This document shows, in pieces, positions 1-6,117 of a stretch of DNA of 31,645 nucleotides. The stretch is from the IMG/VR virus record IMGVR_UViG_3300025093_000073, positions 1-31,645 of that record; one strand, written 5' to 3'. The position numbers and the translations under genes are program-made. Within the stretch, counting starts at the first letter, position 1. Each line of letters begins with the position of its first letter. Under the pieces are notes generated by a model. It did no database searches. It had not been told where the DNA came from and worked only from the letters and a program-made list of their open reading frames with translations. Origin of the DNA: a virus.

Positions 1-188
1 GCAATCCTCTTGTAGTCTCCGATGCTGATTTTCTTAATGTCATCCAATGGGATTCCCGACAATACCGAAATCAACGCAGGTACTCGCTCAACCAACTTGC
101 CATCTGATGTTAACACCGGGTAAAGCTCTGCGAACCTACCTACTGTAATGCTATCCCAATTCTTGGGTATTTTAATTTTCAACTCCAT
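1..188 (-). CDS. Tail assembly chaperone, N-terminal part only (cut by contig end)
   Basis: This is the first 62 codons of the gene seen whole at 30845-31489. The ATG lies at 186-188 and the reading frame runs off the left edge. Five bases differ from the other copy (75, 86, 93, 132, 150). Four are third positions and one is a CGA/AGA arginine change, so the peptide is identical. It is a second view of one gene from the contig overlap, probably from a sister strain, not a real duplication in the virion genome. Function is discussed at the full copy. Confidence 0.85.
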   Translation of the reverse strand, partial: MELKIKIPKNWDSITVGRFAELYPVLTSDGKLVERVPALISVLSGIPLDDIKKISIGDYKRI

Positions 189-195
189 ACACTAT

Positions 196-223
196 ACAAT
201 ATAATTTTTTTACAATGTGTCAA
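196..223 (-). promoter_or_regulatory. Late-type promoter before chaperone gene (left copy)
   Basis: On the minus strand: TTGACA (223-218), a 16-base spacer ending in TTA, then TATTGT (201-196). Seven bases follow before the ATG at 188, so transcription would start within a base or two of the start codon. The -35 is TTGACACAT, shared with other late sites. The promoter lies directly downstream of the terminator T-tract at 228-235. Confidence 0.7.
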
Positions 224-227
224 GCAT

Positions 228-253
228 AAAAAAAAGGGATGCGAATGCACCCC
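228..253 (-). terminator. Intrinsic terminator after terL / small RNA (left copy)
   Basis: Minus strand: a 7-bp stem (GGGGTGC paired with GCATCCC, one G-U) around the loop ATTC at 253-236, followed by eight T (235-228). It ends transcripts from terL and from the promoter at 321-328, just before the late promoter at 196-223. Confidence 0.8.
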
Positions 254-320
254 TCTTTCTGTAACAAAACAAAAACCTGTCAGAAAGGATGCCAAGAACA
301 GGCATCATCAATAGACTTTA
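228..320 (-). ncRNA. Candidate small structured RNA (three hairpins)
   Basis: The interval between terL and the chaperone gene reads on the minus strand as a self-contained transcript. It has a TATCTTTG element at 328-321, then hairpin 1 (GATGCC/GGCATC, 7-base loop, 306-288). Hairpin 2 follows directly (CTTTCTG/CAGAAAG, 287-281 with 261-255, 19-base loop), and the U8 terminator hairpin is at 253-228. The predicted length is about 85 nt. The right-end copy differs here only in hairpin 2's loop (279) and upstream of hairpin 1 (317, 319), so every stem is intact. No open frame of note lies inside. It could instead be just the 3' UTR of terL. Confidence 0.55.
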
Positions 321-328
321 CAAAGATA
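321..328 (-). promoter_or_regulatory. Bacteroidetes-type -7 element TATCTTTG (left copy)
   Basis: Minus strand TATCTTTG fits the TAnnTTTG -7 consensus of Bacteroidetes promoters and lies five bases after the terL stop codon. I do not see a clear TTG -33 element at the usual spacing. The same octamer follows the stop codon of the gene at 6887-7315, also leading into a structured RNA. Confidence 0.5.
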
Positions 329-333
329 GTATT

Positions 334-1527
334 TTATCTCAACTTATATACCCCTCTGTTGCTTTCTGCCAATTCATTTAATGCCACGTAGCGTATCGCA
401 TCCATGCAATGATCAAACATCTTGATAGGCTTACCTGTTGCTTTGCCATTTTTGTCAATCTCCCACTTATAGGATTTTAACTCCTTGATAAGATTGGTTG
501 AATCTTTCTGCACTACAAAATCAAATCGCTTTAAAATGTCGATGCCGTTGTTAACTGAATCCTTGCCCTTTTTAGCAGGATGGATATTCATCCCCATACT
601 GTACAATTCATCTATACTCTTTGGCTCTGCTGAATCAGCAATAAACTTTGTCCGTAGGTCTATACCTTGCTGCTTAATCTGTTGATATAGTTCTCTATTG
701 TTGATGCCAACCCGGTAAAGCACTTCTCTAAAATATAGCTTGTTGCCATCACGATATACTTCAACAACACTTGCAGGGCTACTGCTATAACCAAAATCAA
801 TACCAACGGCAACAATACCAATCCTACTATCGATGCTATCACATAACTCAAAACTTTCATAAATTCTCCCTTCTATTTTTCCATACATACCCAATCCATA
901 AATTGTCCAAAAGGATTTATCTGTTGCCTCAAGCAACTCAATCTCTTTTACCAACGCATTGGATAGATACGTATTATGTTTATAATTACTAACTATAACG
1001 GCAACATCTTTCTCCTGTTGCTTTCTCTTTTGCTCCAACTCGGTATTTATCCATACATCCTCATCATCCGGGTTAAAGTCTAAAAATATTTTCTTCTCTG
1101 TTCTTATCAGCAGTTGGAAGAACTCTTTTTTGTAGTTCAGCTCATTCGCCTCATTGCAATAGAGGATGTCCTGCTTGTTACCTCGTAACTTCTGCTCATC
1201 GTCTGCGCCCATAAATTGCACAATCCTGTTCTCGTACTTGTACGTTTTCTTGGTCTTGTTATGTTCTACTTGCTCGTAGAATCCCTCGTTGTGCATTATC
1301 TCCTCAAAGTCTTTTACAACTGTATTGTCCAACGTTGTCCGATACTTACGAACTGTACTCCAAGTACCTGCGTGACAATACTGCCCATCCCCATAGCATC
1401 CTGTCATCAACCACAATGCGGAGAGCTGCGCAAGGGAGTAAGTTTTGCTTGATCTCGTACCTCCACGATTGATCACAATCTTCTCGGTTGCATCGTAATT
1501 CTTTTCGAATATCGGAGTAACTTTCAT
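334..1527 (-). CDS. terL: Terminase large subunit (ATPase + nuclease)
   Basis: The packaging motor cuts concatemeric DNA and pumps it into the prohead through the portal. In the 397 residues, a Walker A-like GGTRSSKT lies at 22-29 and a Walker B ILYCNEANE at 121-129 with catalytic Glu126. The RNase H-like nuclease shows its acidic triad at Asp244 (VGIDFG), Asp298 (IADS) and Asp376 (HCMDA). Length is normal for the family. The ATG shares ATGA with the stop of the 31-aa gene upstream, so translation is probably coupled. It is the last gene before the terminator at 228-253. The cut type (cos or pac) cannot be told from sequence. Confidence 0.95.
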   Translation of the reverse strand: MKVTPIFEKNYDATEKIVINRGGTRSSKTYSLAQLSALWLMTGCYGDGQYCHAGTWSTVRKYRTTLDNTVVKDFEEIMHNEGFYEQVEHNKTKKTYKYENRIVQFMGADDEQKLRGNKQDILYCNEANELNYKKEFFQLLIRTEKKIFLDFNPDDEDVWINTELEQKRKQQEKDVAVIVSNYKHNTYLSNALVKEIELLEATDKSFWTIYGLGMYGKIEGRIYESFELCDSIDSRIGIVAVGIDFGYSSSPASVVEVYRDGNKLYFREVLYRVGINNRELYQQIKQQGIDLRTKFIADSAEPKSIDELYSMGMNIHPAKKGKDSVNNGIDILKRFDFVVQKDSTNLIKELKSYKWEIDKNGKATGKPIKMFDHCMDAIRYVALNELAESNRGVYKLR

Positions 1528-1619
1528 TGAATCAATAAGTGATATAATACCGCTAACGTTCCAACCGCTAAGATAATCAGCAGGATTAATAATGGGTCGT
1601 GTTCCTGTGGCTTATTCAT
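1524..1619 (-). CDS. 31-aa single-span membrane peptide between terS and terL
   Basis: A very short gene, MNKPQEHDP followed by one hydrophobic helix of about 20 residues (LLILLIILAVGTLAVLYHLL). Its ATG overlaps the end of the 37-aa gene by eight bases, and its TGA overlaps the terL ATG as ATGA. This double coupling, together with the clean N-terminal polar/C-terminal helix pattern, argues that it is translated. Function is unknown: an inner-membrane peptide, possibly lysis-related or merely a coupling cistron. Confidence 0.6.
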   Translation of the reverse strand: MNKPQEHDPLLILLIILAVGTLAVLYHLLIQ

Positions 1620-1725
1620 CTTTGTTTTGGTGTTTTTTCTTACGAGTATATTTTTTACGATTCCTATGAATATTGTGTTTCATAGCATCTTGTATCTCTT
1701 GTTGAGTTACAACTATTCGTTTCAT
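1612..1725 (-). CDS. 37-aa very basic peptide downstream of terS
   Basis: The ATG lies 11 bases after the terS stop codon and the TAA overlaps the next mini-gene. The peptide starts MKRIVVTQQEIQDAM and ends in a strongly basic stretch (HRNRKKYTRKKKHQ), so nucleic-acid binding is likely by composition. It fills most of the 208-base gap between terS and terL. No family is recognised. A link to packaging is inferred from position only. Confidence 0.55.
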   Translation of the reverse strand: MKRIVVTQQEIQDAMKHNIHRNRKKYTRKKKHQNKDE

Positions 1726-1735
1726 TGGTTGTAGC

Positions 1736-2206
1736 TCATTCCTCATCTCTGTTGCGCTTTACTTCGATAGTTATTTTCTGCTCCTGTTTTATCTTCTCCG
1801 GCTCATTCATCCCAAGCATTTTAGCCAATGAATCCAATGCACCTTTAGCATCACTACCCTTGAGTAATCCACTATTACTCATGGCGTATATCTTCTCCTT
1901 GTCTGTCTTGGTCAACTTCTCTTTTTTCATCAAAGCTTTAATCTCCTCAAAAGTTTCAACCATCCCGATGTACTTCTGCACTATCCATTCCCGGTTGATA
2001 CTGTGTTGCTCGGCAGTCTGTTCCTTGAGTTGGTTCACCGTTTGGGTTATGTTTGGTTTTTGCATCAGTTTTGTTGCCTCTGTTCTTATCCAACTTTTAT
2101 CACTATTCTTTGGCTTGAATGCTTGTCTATATGCCTCCGATTGATTGCCCAATTCAACAACCAACTCTGCAAACTTTCTCTCTTTTATTGTCAGCTCTTT
2201 ACTCAT
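1736..2206 (-). CDS. terS: Terminase small subunit
   Basis: 156 residues. The N-terminal segment (about residues 5-60: KERKFAELVVELGNQSEAYRQAF, then a WIRTEATKLMQKPNI helix) is the Terminase_2-type helix-turn-helix that recognises phage DNA. It is followed by a helical oligomerisation region and a charged tail that would meet TerL. Length and position just upstream of terL fit the family. The ATG directly abuts the stop of the gene upstream (TGAATGA). It probably belongs to the late transcript starting at 2795-2822. Confidence 0.85.
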   Translation of the reverse strand: MSKELTIKERKFAELVVELGNQSEAYRQAFKPKNSDKSWIRTEATKLMQKPNITQTVNQLKEQTAEQHSINREWIVQKYIGMVETFEEIKALMKKEKLTKTDKEKIYAMSNSGLLKGSDAKGALDSLAKMLGMNEPEKIKQEQKITIEVKRNRDEE

Positions 2207-2494
2207 TCAATTCATAAAAAAGTTGTCAGCATCTTCGATATAATACCAACAAATGAAATCCAACGATATACTCGATGGGTCAATCCAAAAGTTATGCCCT
2301 GCATCTCTGACCTTTCTAATTGTATCCTGCGCTTCATCGTTTAAACCTACTCCGTTAATCTCTGCAACATTGACGTAAGTATTGGTTTTAATGTAAGCAT
2401 ATATCTTCCCATCGTTAGAAACAATCAACCCCTCGTTATTGGGCAGTTTCCAAACATCCTCCTCTCTCCTCTCCTGTTCGTTCAATTGATTCAT
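2207..2494 (-). CDS. Hypothetical 95-aa protein upstream of terS
   Basis: The start at 2494 is chosen because its ATG overlaps the TGA of the upstream gene (ATGA). A longer frame to 2587 would overlap that gene by 97 bases. The protein is acidic and mixed alpha/beta: MNQLNEQERREEDVWKLP, then a strand-rich middle with SNDGKIYAYIKT, then an aromatic C-terminus (FICWYYIEDADNFF). I recognise no domain. It lies in the late packaging operon. Confidence 0.7.
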   Translation of the reverse strand: MNQLNEQERREEDVWKLPNNEGLIVSNDGKIYAYIKTNTYVNVAEINGVGLNDEAQDTIRKVRDAGHNFWIDPSSISLDFICWYYIEDADNFFMN

Positions 2495-2733
2495 TCCTTT
2501 CCCTTTCGTCTGTTGGCATATTGCTCCTTGAGTTGAAAGTAATTTTTTGTTATTCGGCTCAAGGCTCTTGCAACGCATACATTGCATCCTCTATCAACCT
2601 TGTTGCCTGTCTCGGATTCATACAGGTTAAGCAATTGCCGTACCTCCTCTCCTTTGTTTCTGCTGATTGATTGTGTCCTGTAATACATAAACAGGATGTC
2701 ATCGTATTGTTTTAAATCTGTGTAGTAGCTCAT
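2491..2733 (-). CDS. Hypothetical 80-aa protein with a CxxC motif
   Basis: Mostly helical and charged, beginning MSYYTDLKQYDDILFMYYRT, with GCNVCVARAL near residues 49-58 and a basic end (NRRKGKE). The single CxxC pair is too little for a zinc ribbon unless it dimerises. It is linked by ATGA overlaps to the genes on both sides. If the promoter at 2795-2822 is real, this is the first whole gene of the late packaging transcript. Confidence 0.75.
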   Translation of the reverse strand: MSYYTDLKQYDDILFMYYRTQSISRNKGEEVRQLLNLYESETGNKVDRGCNVCVARALSRITKNYFQLKEQYANRRKGKE

Positions 2734-3017
2734 AACTTAAACAGTTTCAAATGTCGCTCAATCCCCTCTACAAGAATCGGACAAGCTCCAATGTATAATA
2801 TAAAGTTTTGGTTTATTGTCAATGTGATCATGATGGCTATCCAAATGGATAAACATACCGGGCAGCTCAATGGCTTATAAGATAGTGCAGTTAGTAGGAT
2901 TGCTCCGATGTAATACAGATACTTGTGAGCAGTAACCCTCTTGATGAAATCGGGCAGATAATCCGATACCAAGAAAGGAACAGTTGCGCAAAATATCAAT
3001 GCTTTTAACTCCTCCAT
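2730..3017 (-). CDS. Small membrane protein with CPVC motif
   Basis: 95 residues with about three hydrophobic segments: residues 7-20, 35-47 and 52-80. A CPVCLSIW sequence lies between the second and third. The Cys-Pro-x-Cys plus Trp at a membrane edge resembles small phage and Bacillus membrane proteins of unknown role; I am not certain of the family. It overlaps the sigma-like gene by 13 bases and the next gene by ATGA. A strong late-type promoter lies inside its coding sequence. Confidence 0.7.
   Translation of the reverse strand: MEELKALIFCATVPFLVSDYLPDFIKRVTAHKYLYYIGAILLTALSYKPLSCPVCLSIWIAIMITLTINQNFILYIGACPILVEGIERHLKLFKL
2795..2822 (-). promoter_or_regulatory. Late-type promoter for terS-terL, inside the membrane-protein gene
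   Basis: Minus strand TTGACA (2822-2817), 16-base spacer ending TTTA, TATTAT (2800-2795). Both hexamers are strong and the spacing matches the other late sites. It sits about 180 bases downstream of the end of the sigma-like gene and would start RNA near 2788, some 55 bases before the ATG at 2733. This would let the packaging genes be expressed separately from the middle operon. Confidence 0.65.
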
Positions 3018-3577
3018 AACTCCCTAAAGTTTTCGGGCATCAAACTCTTAACCCTCTTTAAACGATTGTGCAACCATCCGTAACTGAACGAACCTGCGCC
3101 CTGTTCTTTCAATTCATTGTACATTTCTTTGAAGTTGTATTGAACCCCAAAGTATGCCCTCATCAATCCGACATCAATAGCATCAAAGTCATTGCTGCCC
3201 TGCATAAATTGGATAACCCTCCTTTGCTCAACATACTCATCCCGATTATACCCTCCGTTTATGTCATTGGTAAAGTGATAAAGCTCAATAAAATTCTCGT
3301 AATCAATCGAATGAGGACAATTGTTCCGGTGCTTTAATCGTTGGTAATTGTATCGGGAGTAGCTGCTATTATAATTGATCAGCATAATCTTAGCGCAGTA
3401 ATCAATCAATTTATTCTCTCTGTGTATCGACATTATTTGCTCCTTGTCCTTTTCAAGTATCTGAATAATAACCTCCTGCAATAATTCATCTGCCTCGTTT
3501 CGGTTGCGCGTAATCTTCTTGCTCAAATCTTCAAGCAACCTGTAAACCTCTGTAATTGCATCCTCATAACTCGACAT
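3005..3577 (-). CDS. Sigma-70-like RNA polymerase sigma factor (phage-encoded)
   Basis: 190 residues. Residues about 15-85 look like sigma region 2: NEADELLQEVIIQILEKDKE is the usual region 2.1/2.2 helix that binds the beta-prime coiled coil, and LIDYCAKIMLINYNSSYSR follows as 2.3/2.4. Residues about 135-185 look like region 4: LMRAYFG, a YNFKEMYNEL helix and a SYGWLHNRLKRVKSLM recognition helix. It is the last large gene of the middle operon, followed immediately by a TTGACA-N16-TATTAT site. I infer that it directs host polymerase to the late promoters. A packaging-associated regulator without true sigma activity is the alternative. Confidence 0.75.
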   Translation of the reverse strand: MSSYEDAITEVYRLLEDLSKKITRNRNEADELLQEVIIQILEKDKEQIMSIHRENKLIDYCAKIMLINYNSSYSRYNYQRLKHRNNCPHSIDYENFIELYHFTNDINGGYNRDEYVEQRRVIQFMQGSNDFDAIDVGLMRAYFGVQYNFKEMYNELKEQGAGSFSYGWLHNRLKRVKSLMPENFRELWRS

Positions 3578-3818
3578 TCTCTGTCAATGCTTTTACTTGC
3601 TTTTTTAGTTGGCTATTCTGCATAGATAACTCTGCCCATTGCACCTGTTTCCTGTGAGCTTGTGCCACCGCTTTGTTATAATCTTTCTCCAATGTACGGA
3701 TAGCAAGATTCGCCTCCAATACGGTCTGCAATTCGTCGGAATGATTACCCTTTGCTTTTATCCTTTCAGCCAATGCCATCAATTTTACGCGGATTTCAAT
3801 CAATTTTAATTCATCCAT
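3564..3818 (-). CDS. Hypothetical 84-aa coiled-coil protein
   Basis: Almost entirely helical, with heptad-like spacing of Leu/Ile/Val and many charges. It begins MDELKLIEIRVKLMALAERI and ends with a QNSQLKKQVKALTENVEL coiled coil. It overlaps the sigma-like gene by 14 bases and the upstream gene by 13, so all three are probably co-translated. No known domain. A small partner of the sigma-like protein would fit the position, but nothing in the sequence proves it. Confidence 0.7.
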   Translation of the reverse strand: MDELKLIEIRVKLMALAERIKAKGNHSDELQTVLEANLAIRTLEKDYNKAVAQAHRKQVQWAELSMQNSQLKKQVKALTENVEL

Positions 3819-4066
3819 TTGCTCCTGTGTCTCATAAACAATGCTCTGTGTACAACCTCGTAATCTGTTGCAATCAATTTCTCATGTGAAACCTCAAACC
3901 AACTGCCAACATCATCAAATTTACGCATTTTGTATTTAAAGGATTCTCTTTGATTTTTGTAATCCCAATAATCAACTCTATCAAGCAGCTCATACACTTG
4001 CCCCTCAATTTTAAAAATGCTATCCAATGCGAAAGGGAAGTGCATTTCATTTTCTGTTTTTGTCAT
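3806..4066 (-). CDS. Hypothetical 86-aa protein
   Basis: A soluble, aromatic-rich small protein. The middle (IFKIEGQVYELLDRVDYWDY, KYKMRKFDDVGSWFEVSHEK) looks like a small beta barrel or SH3-like fold, from its pattern of short alternating strands. The ATG overlaps the methyltransferase stop (ATGA). Family not recognised. Confidence 0.65.
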   Translation of the reverse strand: MTKTENEMHFPFALDSIFKIEGQVYELLDRVDYWDYKNQRESFKYKMRKFDDVGSWFEVSHEKLIATDYEVVHRALFMRHRSKWMN

Positions 4067-5103
4067 ATCATTTTATTTAATATCCTCTCCAATACATTTA
4101 CGCTGATACTGTTTCCGGCTTGTTTATAGAGTTGCGTATCGGAGCATACCTCTTGAGCTTTAAAAAAAGCATCATCCGGGAATGCTTGTAGCCTCCAACA
4201 TTCAAGCGGAGTTAATCTTCTAATTTTTGATTGTACAATTGCTTGTGTGCATCCGGTATCTAACGTTTGTGCAACCCCTTTACCTACACGACCTCTACGT
4301 GTTTTTGAGTCTGCATAAGTATAGTTGATGCTATCCCCGTACTCCGCTATTTCATAACCACTTAATGTGTTGCTCTTTATTTTTACTTTGCTTTGTCCTG
4401 AATCCCATTCCAACACGAATCTCTCTATTACTGAATCACTCAAATAGTACTTCTCATCACATTCGGTTTGCAATACATCCTTTAACCTCAATCTTAATGG
4501 CTCAATTTTCGGAAATTTAAACGACCTAAACTCCTTAAATCCGACTATGAAAATGCGTTCCCGATTTTGGGGTACTCCATAATCTTTCGTGTTCAATACT
4601 TGGGCATATACGTGATACCCTAAACCATCATCAAATACGTCTAAGGACATTTGACCGTTTAGTGTACCACCACAATTCGTTAAGATGTCTGTAATGGTTT
4701 GGTATGTTCTGCCATTATCATGAGAGAGTAAACCTTTTACATTCTCAAGGATAAACATTTTCGGTTGATTGATTCGGATAAACTCGGCAACATCAAAAAA
4801 TAGTGTACCCCTTACATCGTCAAAACCTTTGCGCTGCCCGTTATTGCTGAATGGTTGGCAGGGAAACCCTGCAACGTACAAATCCAATTGTTCTACATCC
4901 TTGTGATTCCTTTTGGTTATATCAATGTAGAATTTTCCGGGAGCTTTATGGATAGCATCGTATGAATCTCTTGCATACTTGTCTATTTCGCAGGAAAAAA
5001 CCTGCTCGTAATCAATGCCCAAATTATTTAGAGCCATTTCGGGCGCACCAATTCCGCTAAAATCTGTGCCTACTTTCAGTCTTGTTTTGTTCATTTTGTT
5101 CAA
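4063..5103 (-). CDS. C5-cytosine DNA methyltransferase (orphan)
   Basis: Transfers a methyl group from SAM to cytosine C5 in DNA. All core motifs are visible in the 346 residues: I (FSGIGAPEMAL, from 15), IV (GFPCQPFS with catalytic Cys82), VI (ENVKGL), VIII (QNRERIFIVG), IX (RRLTPLECWRLQAF) and X (QAGNSISVNVL). The target-recognition region lies between VIII and IX (about residues 195-295). No cognate restriction enzyme is adjacent, so it most likely protects phage DNA. It could also supply 5mC as substrate for further base modification, given the glycosyltransferase at 8113-8949. Target site is unknown. Confidence 0.93.
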   Translation of the reverse strand: MNKMNKTRLKVGTDFSGIGAPEMALNNLGIDYEQVFSCEIDKYARDSYDAIHKAPGKFYIDITKRNHKDVEQLDLYVAGFPCQPFSNNGQRKGFDDVRGTLFFDVAEFIRINQPKMFILENVKGLLSHDNGRTYQTITDILTNCGGTLNGQMSLDVFDDGLGYHVYAQVLNTKDYGVPQNRERIFIVGFKEFRSFKFPKIEPLRLRLKDVLQTECDEKYYLSDSVIERFVLEWDSGQSKVKIKSNTLSGYEIAEYGDSINYTYADSKTRRGRVGKGVAQTLDTGCTQAIVQSKIRRLTPLECWRLQAFPDDAFFKAQEVCSDTQLYKQAGNSISVNVLERILNKMI

Positions 5104-5115
5104 TTTAACTATTAT

Positions 5116-6117
5116 CTAAAAAGGGCAATCCTGTTCTCCCCTAAATTCTTTTAACACTTCATTGTTCATTACTTCCATCTCTGTCTGTCTCTCTATTTCC
5201 TCCCCCTCTCCGAGAGGAGCTGCATACTTTTTATCGCCCCCCCTTAGTATCTCAAAGTATTTGCCTTGCTTTATGTCATAGGATAAACAGGTAGTACCCC
5301 TTACCCCTACAATGTTGGGCTTTGCCTTATCCACTTTTACATCTGTTGTATGGCTATCGAAATCCCGATGCACAATGATAACGCTCTTAGCATTGTTACC
5401 CCATTCGCTACCGCCTTTGAGCTGATGCATATCGGGCATAACAACCCTTCCATCCTTATCCTTTTTTGCAGTCTTGGGATGAATAATAGTGTGGAAATGT
5501 AACCCGGAGGATTCTGCCAATTCGTTTCTATTGGATAACGTTGCCTCCAACCACTTATCCTCCCTGCTAAATCCATCTGTATCATGGCGCATATAGTTCC
5601 ACGAATCAATTACCGCACTAAATAAATTCAATTTGTTTTTATTGGCAACGGCATACTCCCAAAACTCGGTAGGAGTTACTTGCTTTGACCTGTTGGATTG
5701 CTTTGGATTGTAGATATGAAAGTAGTTTAACACATCAAGGATATACCTGTCAACCTCTTGTAAACTGATTCTGTTCTCTATCTCTTGCCTCTGACCTTGT
5801 GCATCGTAGTAATGCTCATGGAATTGTTTACCGCTAAACTTGTGAAGGAGCTTGGCAATTACCTCTGCATTGCTCCCGGCATCGGGCATATAAATCAGAT
5901 GCTTATGATCGTAATACTCCGAGCAGTTTTTTAGCAGCTCAAATAATAACTCTGTTTTACCACTACCGGGATAACCTGTCCAATCCGTACAACTGCCCTC
6001 CTTTATGTTGTAATGCGGAGCAAGTTTTTTAAATCCGCAATAGAATACCTTACCGCCTCCATCTTTGTATAATTGTATAACCTCATCCCTAATATCCTGC
6101 AACTGTACTATCCCCAT
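5116..6117 (-). CDS. Replicative helicase / RecA-fold ATPase (DnaB-like)
   Basis: 333 residues with a Walker A GYPGSGKT at 48-55 and a Walker B-like hydrophobic strand ending in Asp (LFSAVIDSW, about 158-166). Downstream motifs (FHTIIHPKT, MHQLKGGSEWGNNAKSVIIVHR) fit the H3/H4 region of DnaB/Twinkle-type helicases, where QLKGG precedes the DNA-binding loop. There is no DnaB N-terminal domain and no primase. It overlaps the initiator gene by 10 bases, the usual initiator-helicase pairing. Expected role: unwinding at the phage origin after loading by the upstream protein. Confidence 0.85.
   Translation of the reverse strand: MGIVQLQDIRDEVIQLYKDGGGKVFYCGFKKLAPHYNIKEGSCTDWTGYPGSGKTELLFELLKNCSEYYDHKHLIYMPDAGSNAEVIAKLLHKFSGKQFHEHYYDAQGQRQEIENRISLQEVDRYILDVLNYFHIYNPKQSNRSKQVTPTEFWEYAVANKNKLNLFSAVIDSWNYMRHDTDGFSREDKWLEATLSNRNELAESSGLHFHTIIHPKTAKKDKDGRVVMPDMHQLKGGSEWGNNAKSVIIVHRDFDSHTTDVKVDKAKPNIVGVRGTTCLSYDIKQGKYFEILRGGDKKYAAPLGEGEEIERQTEMEVMNNEVLKEFRGEQDCPF

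Larger units (their letters stand above)
1..344. repeat. Left copy of 344-bp terminal direct repeat
   Basis: Positions 1-344 match 31302-31645 base for base except at 75, 86, 93, 132, 150, 193, 194, 197, 208, 213, 279, 317 and 319. It covers the start of the chaperone gene, the promoter/hairpin interval and the last codons of terL. An exact assembly overlap would have no mismatches, so the ends come from closely related genome variants or from a diverged terminal redundancy. The simplest reading is a circular or circularly permuted genome with a unit of about 31,301 bp. Confidence 0.9.

Noticed and set aside
660-860. 66-aa hydrophobic frame inside terL
   Set aside because: Fully embedded in another frame of terL with all its catalytic residues intact; no coupling signals.
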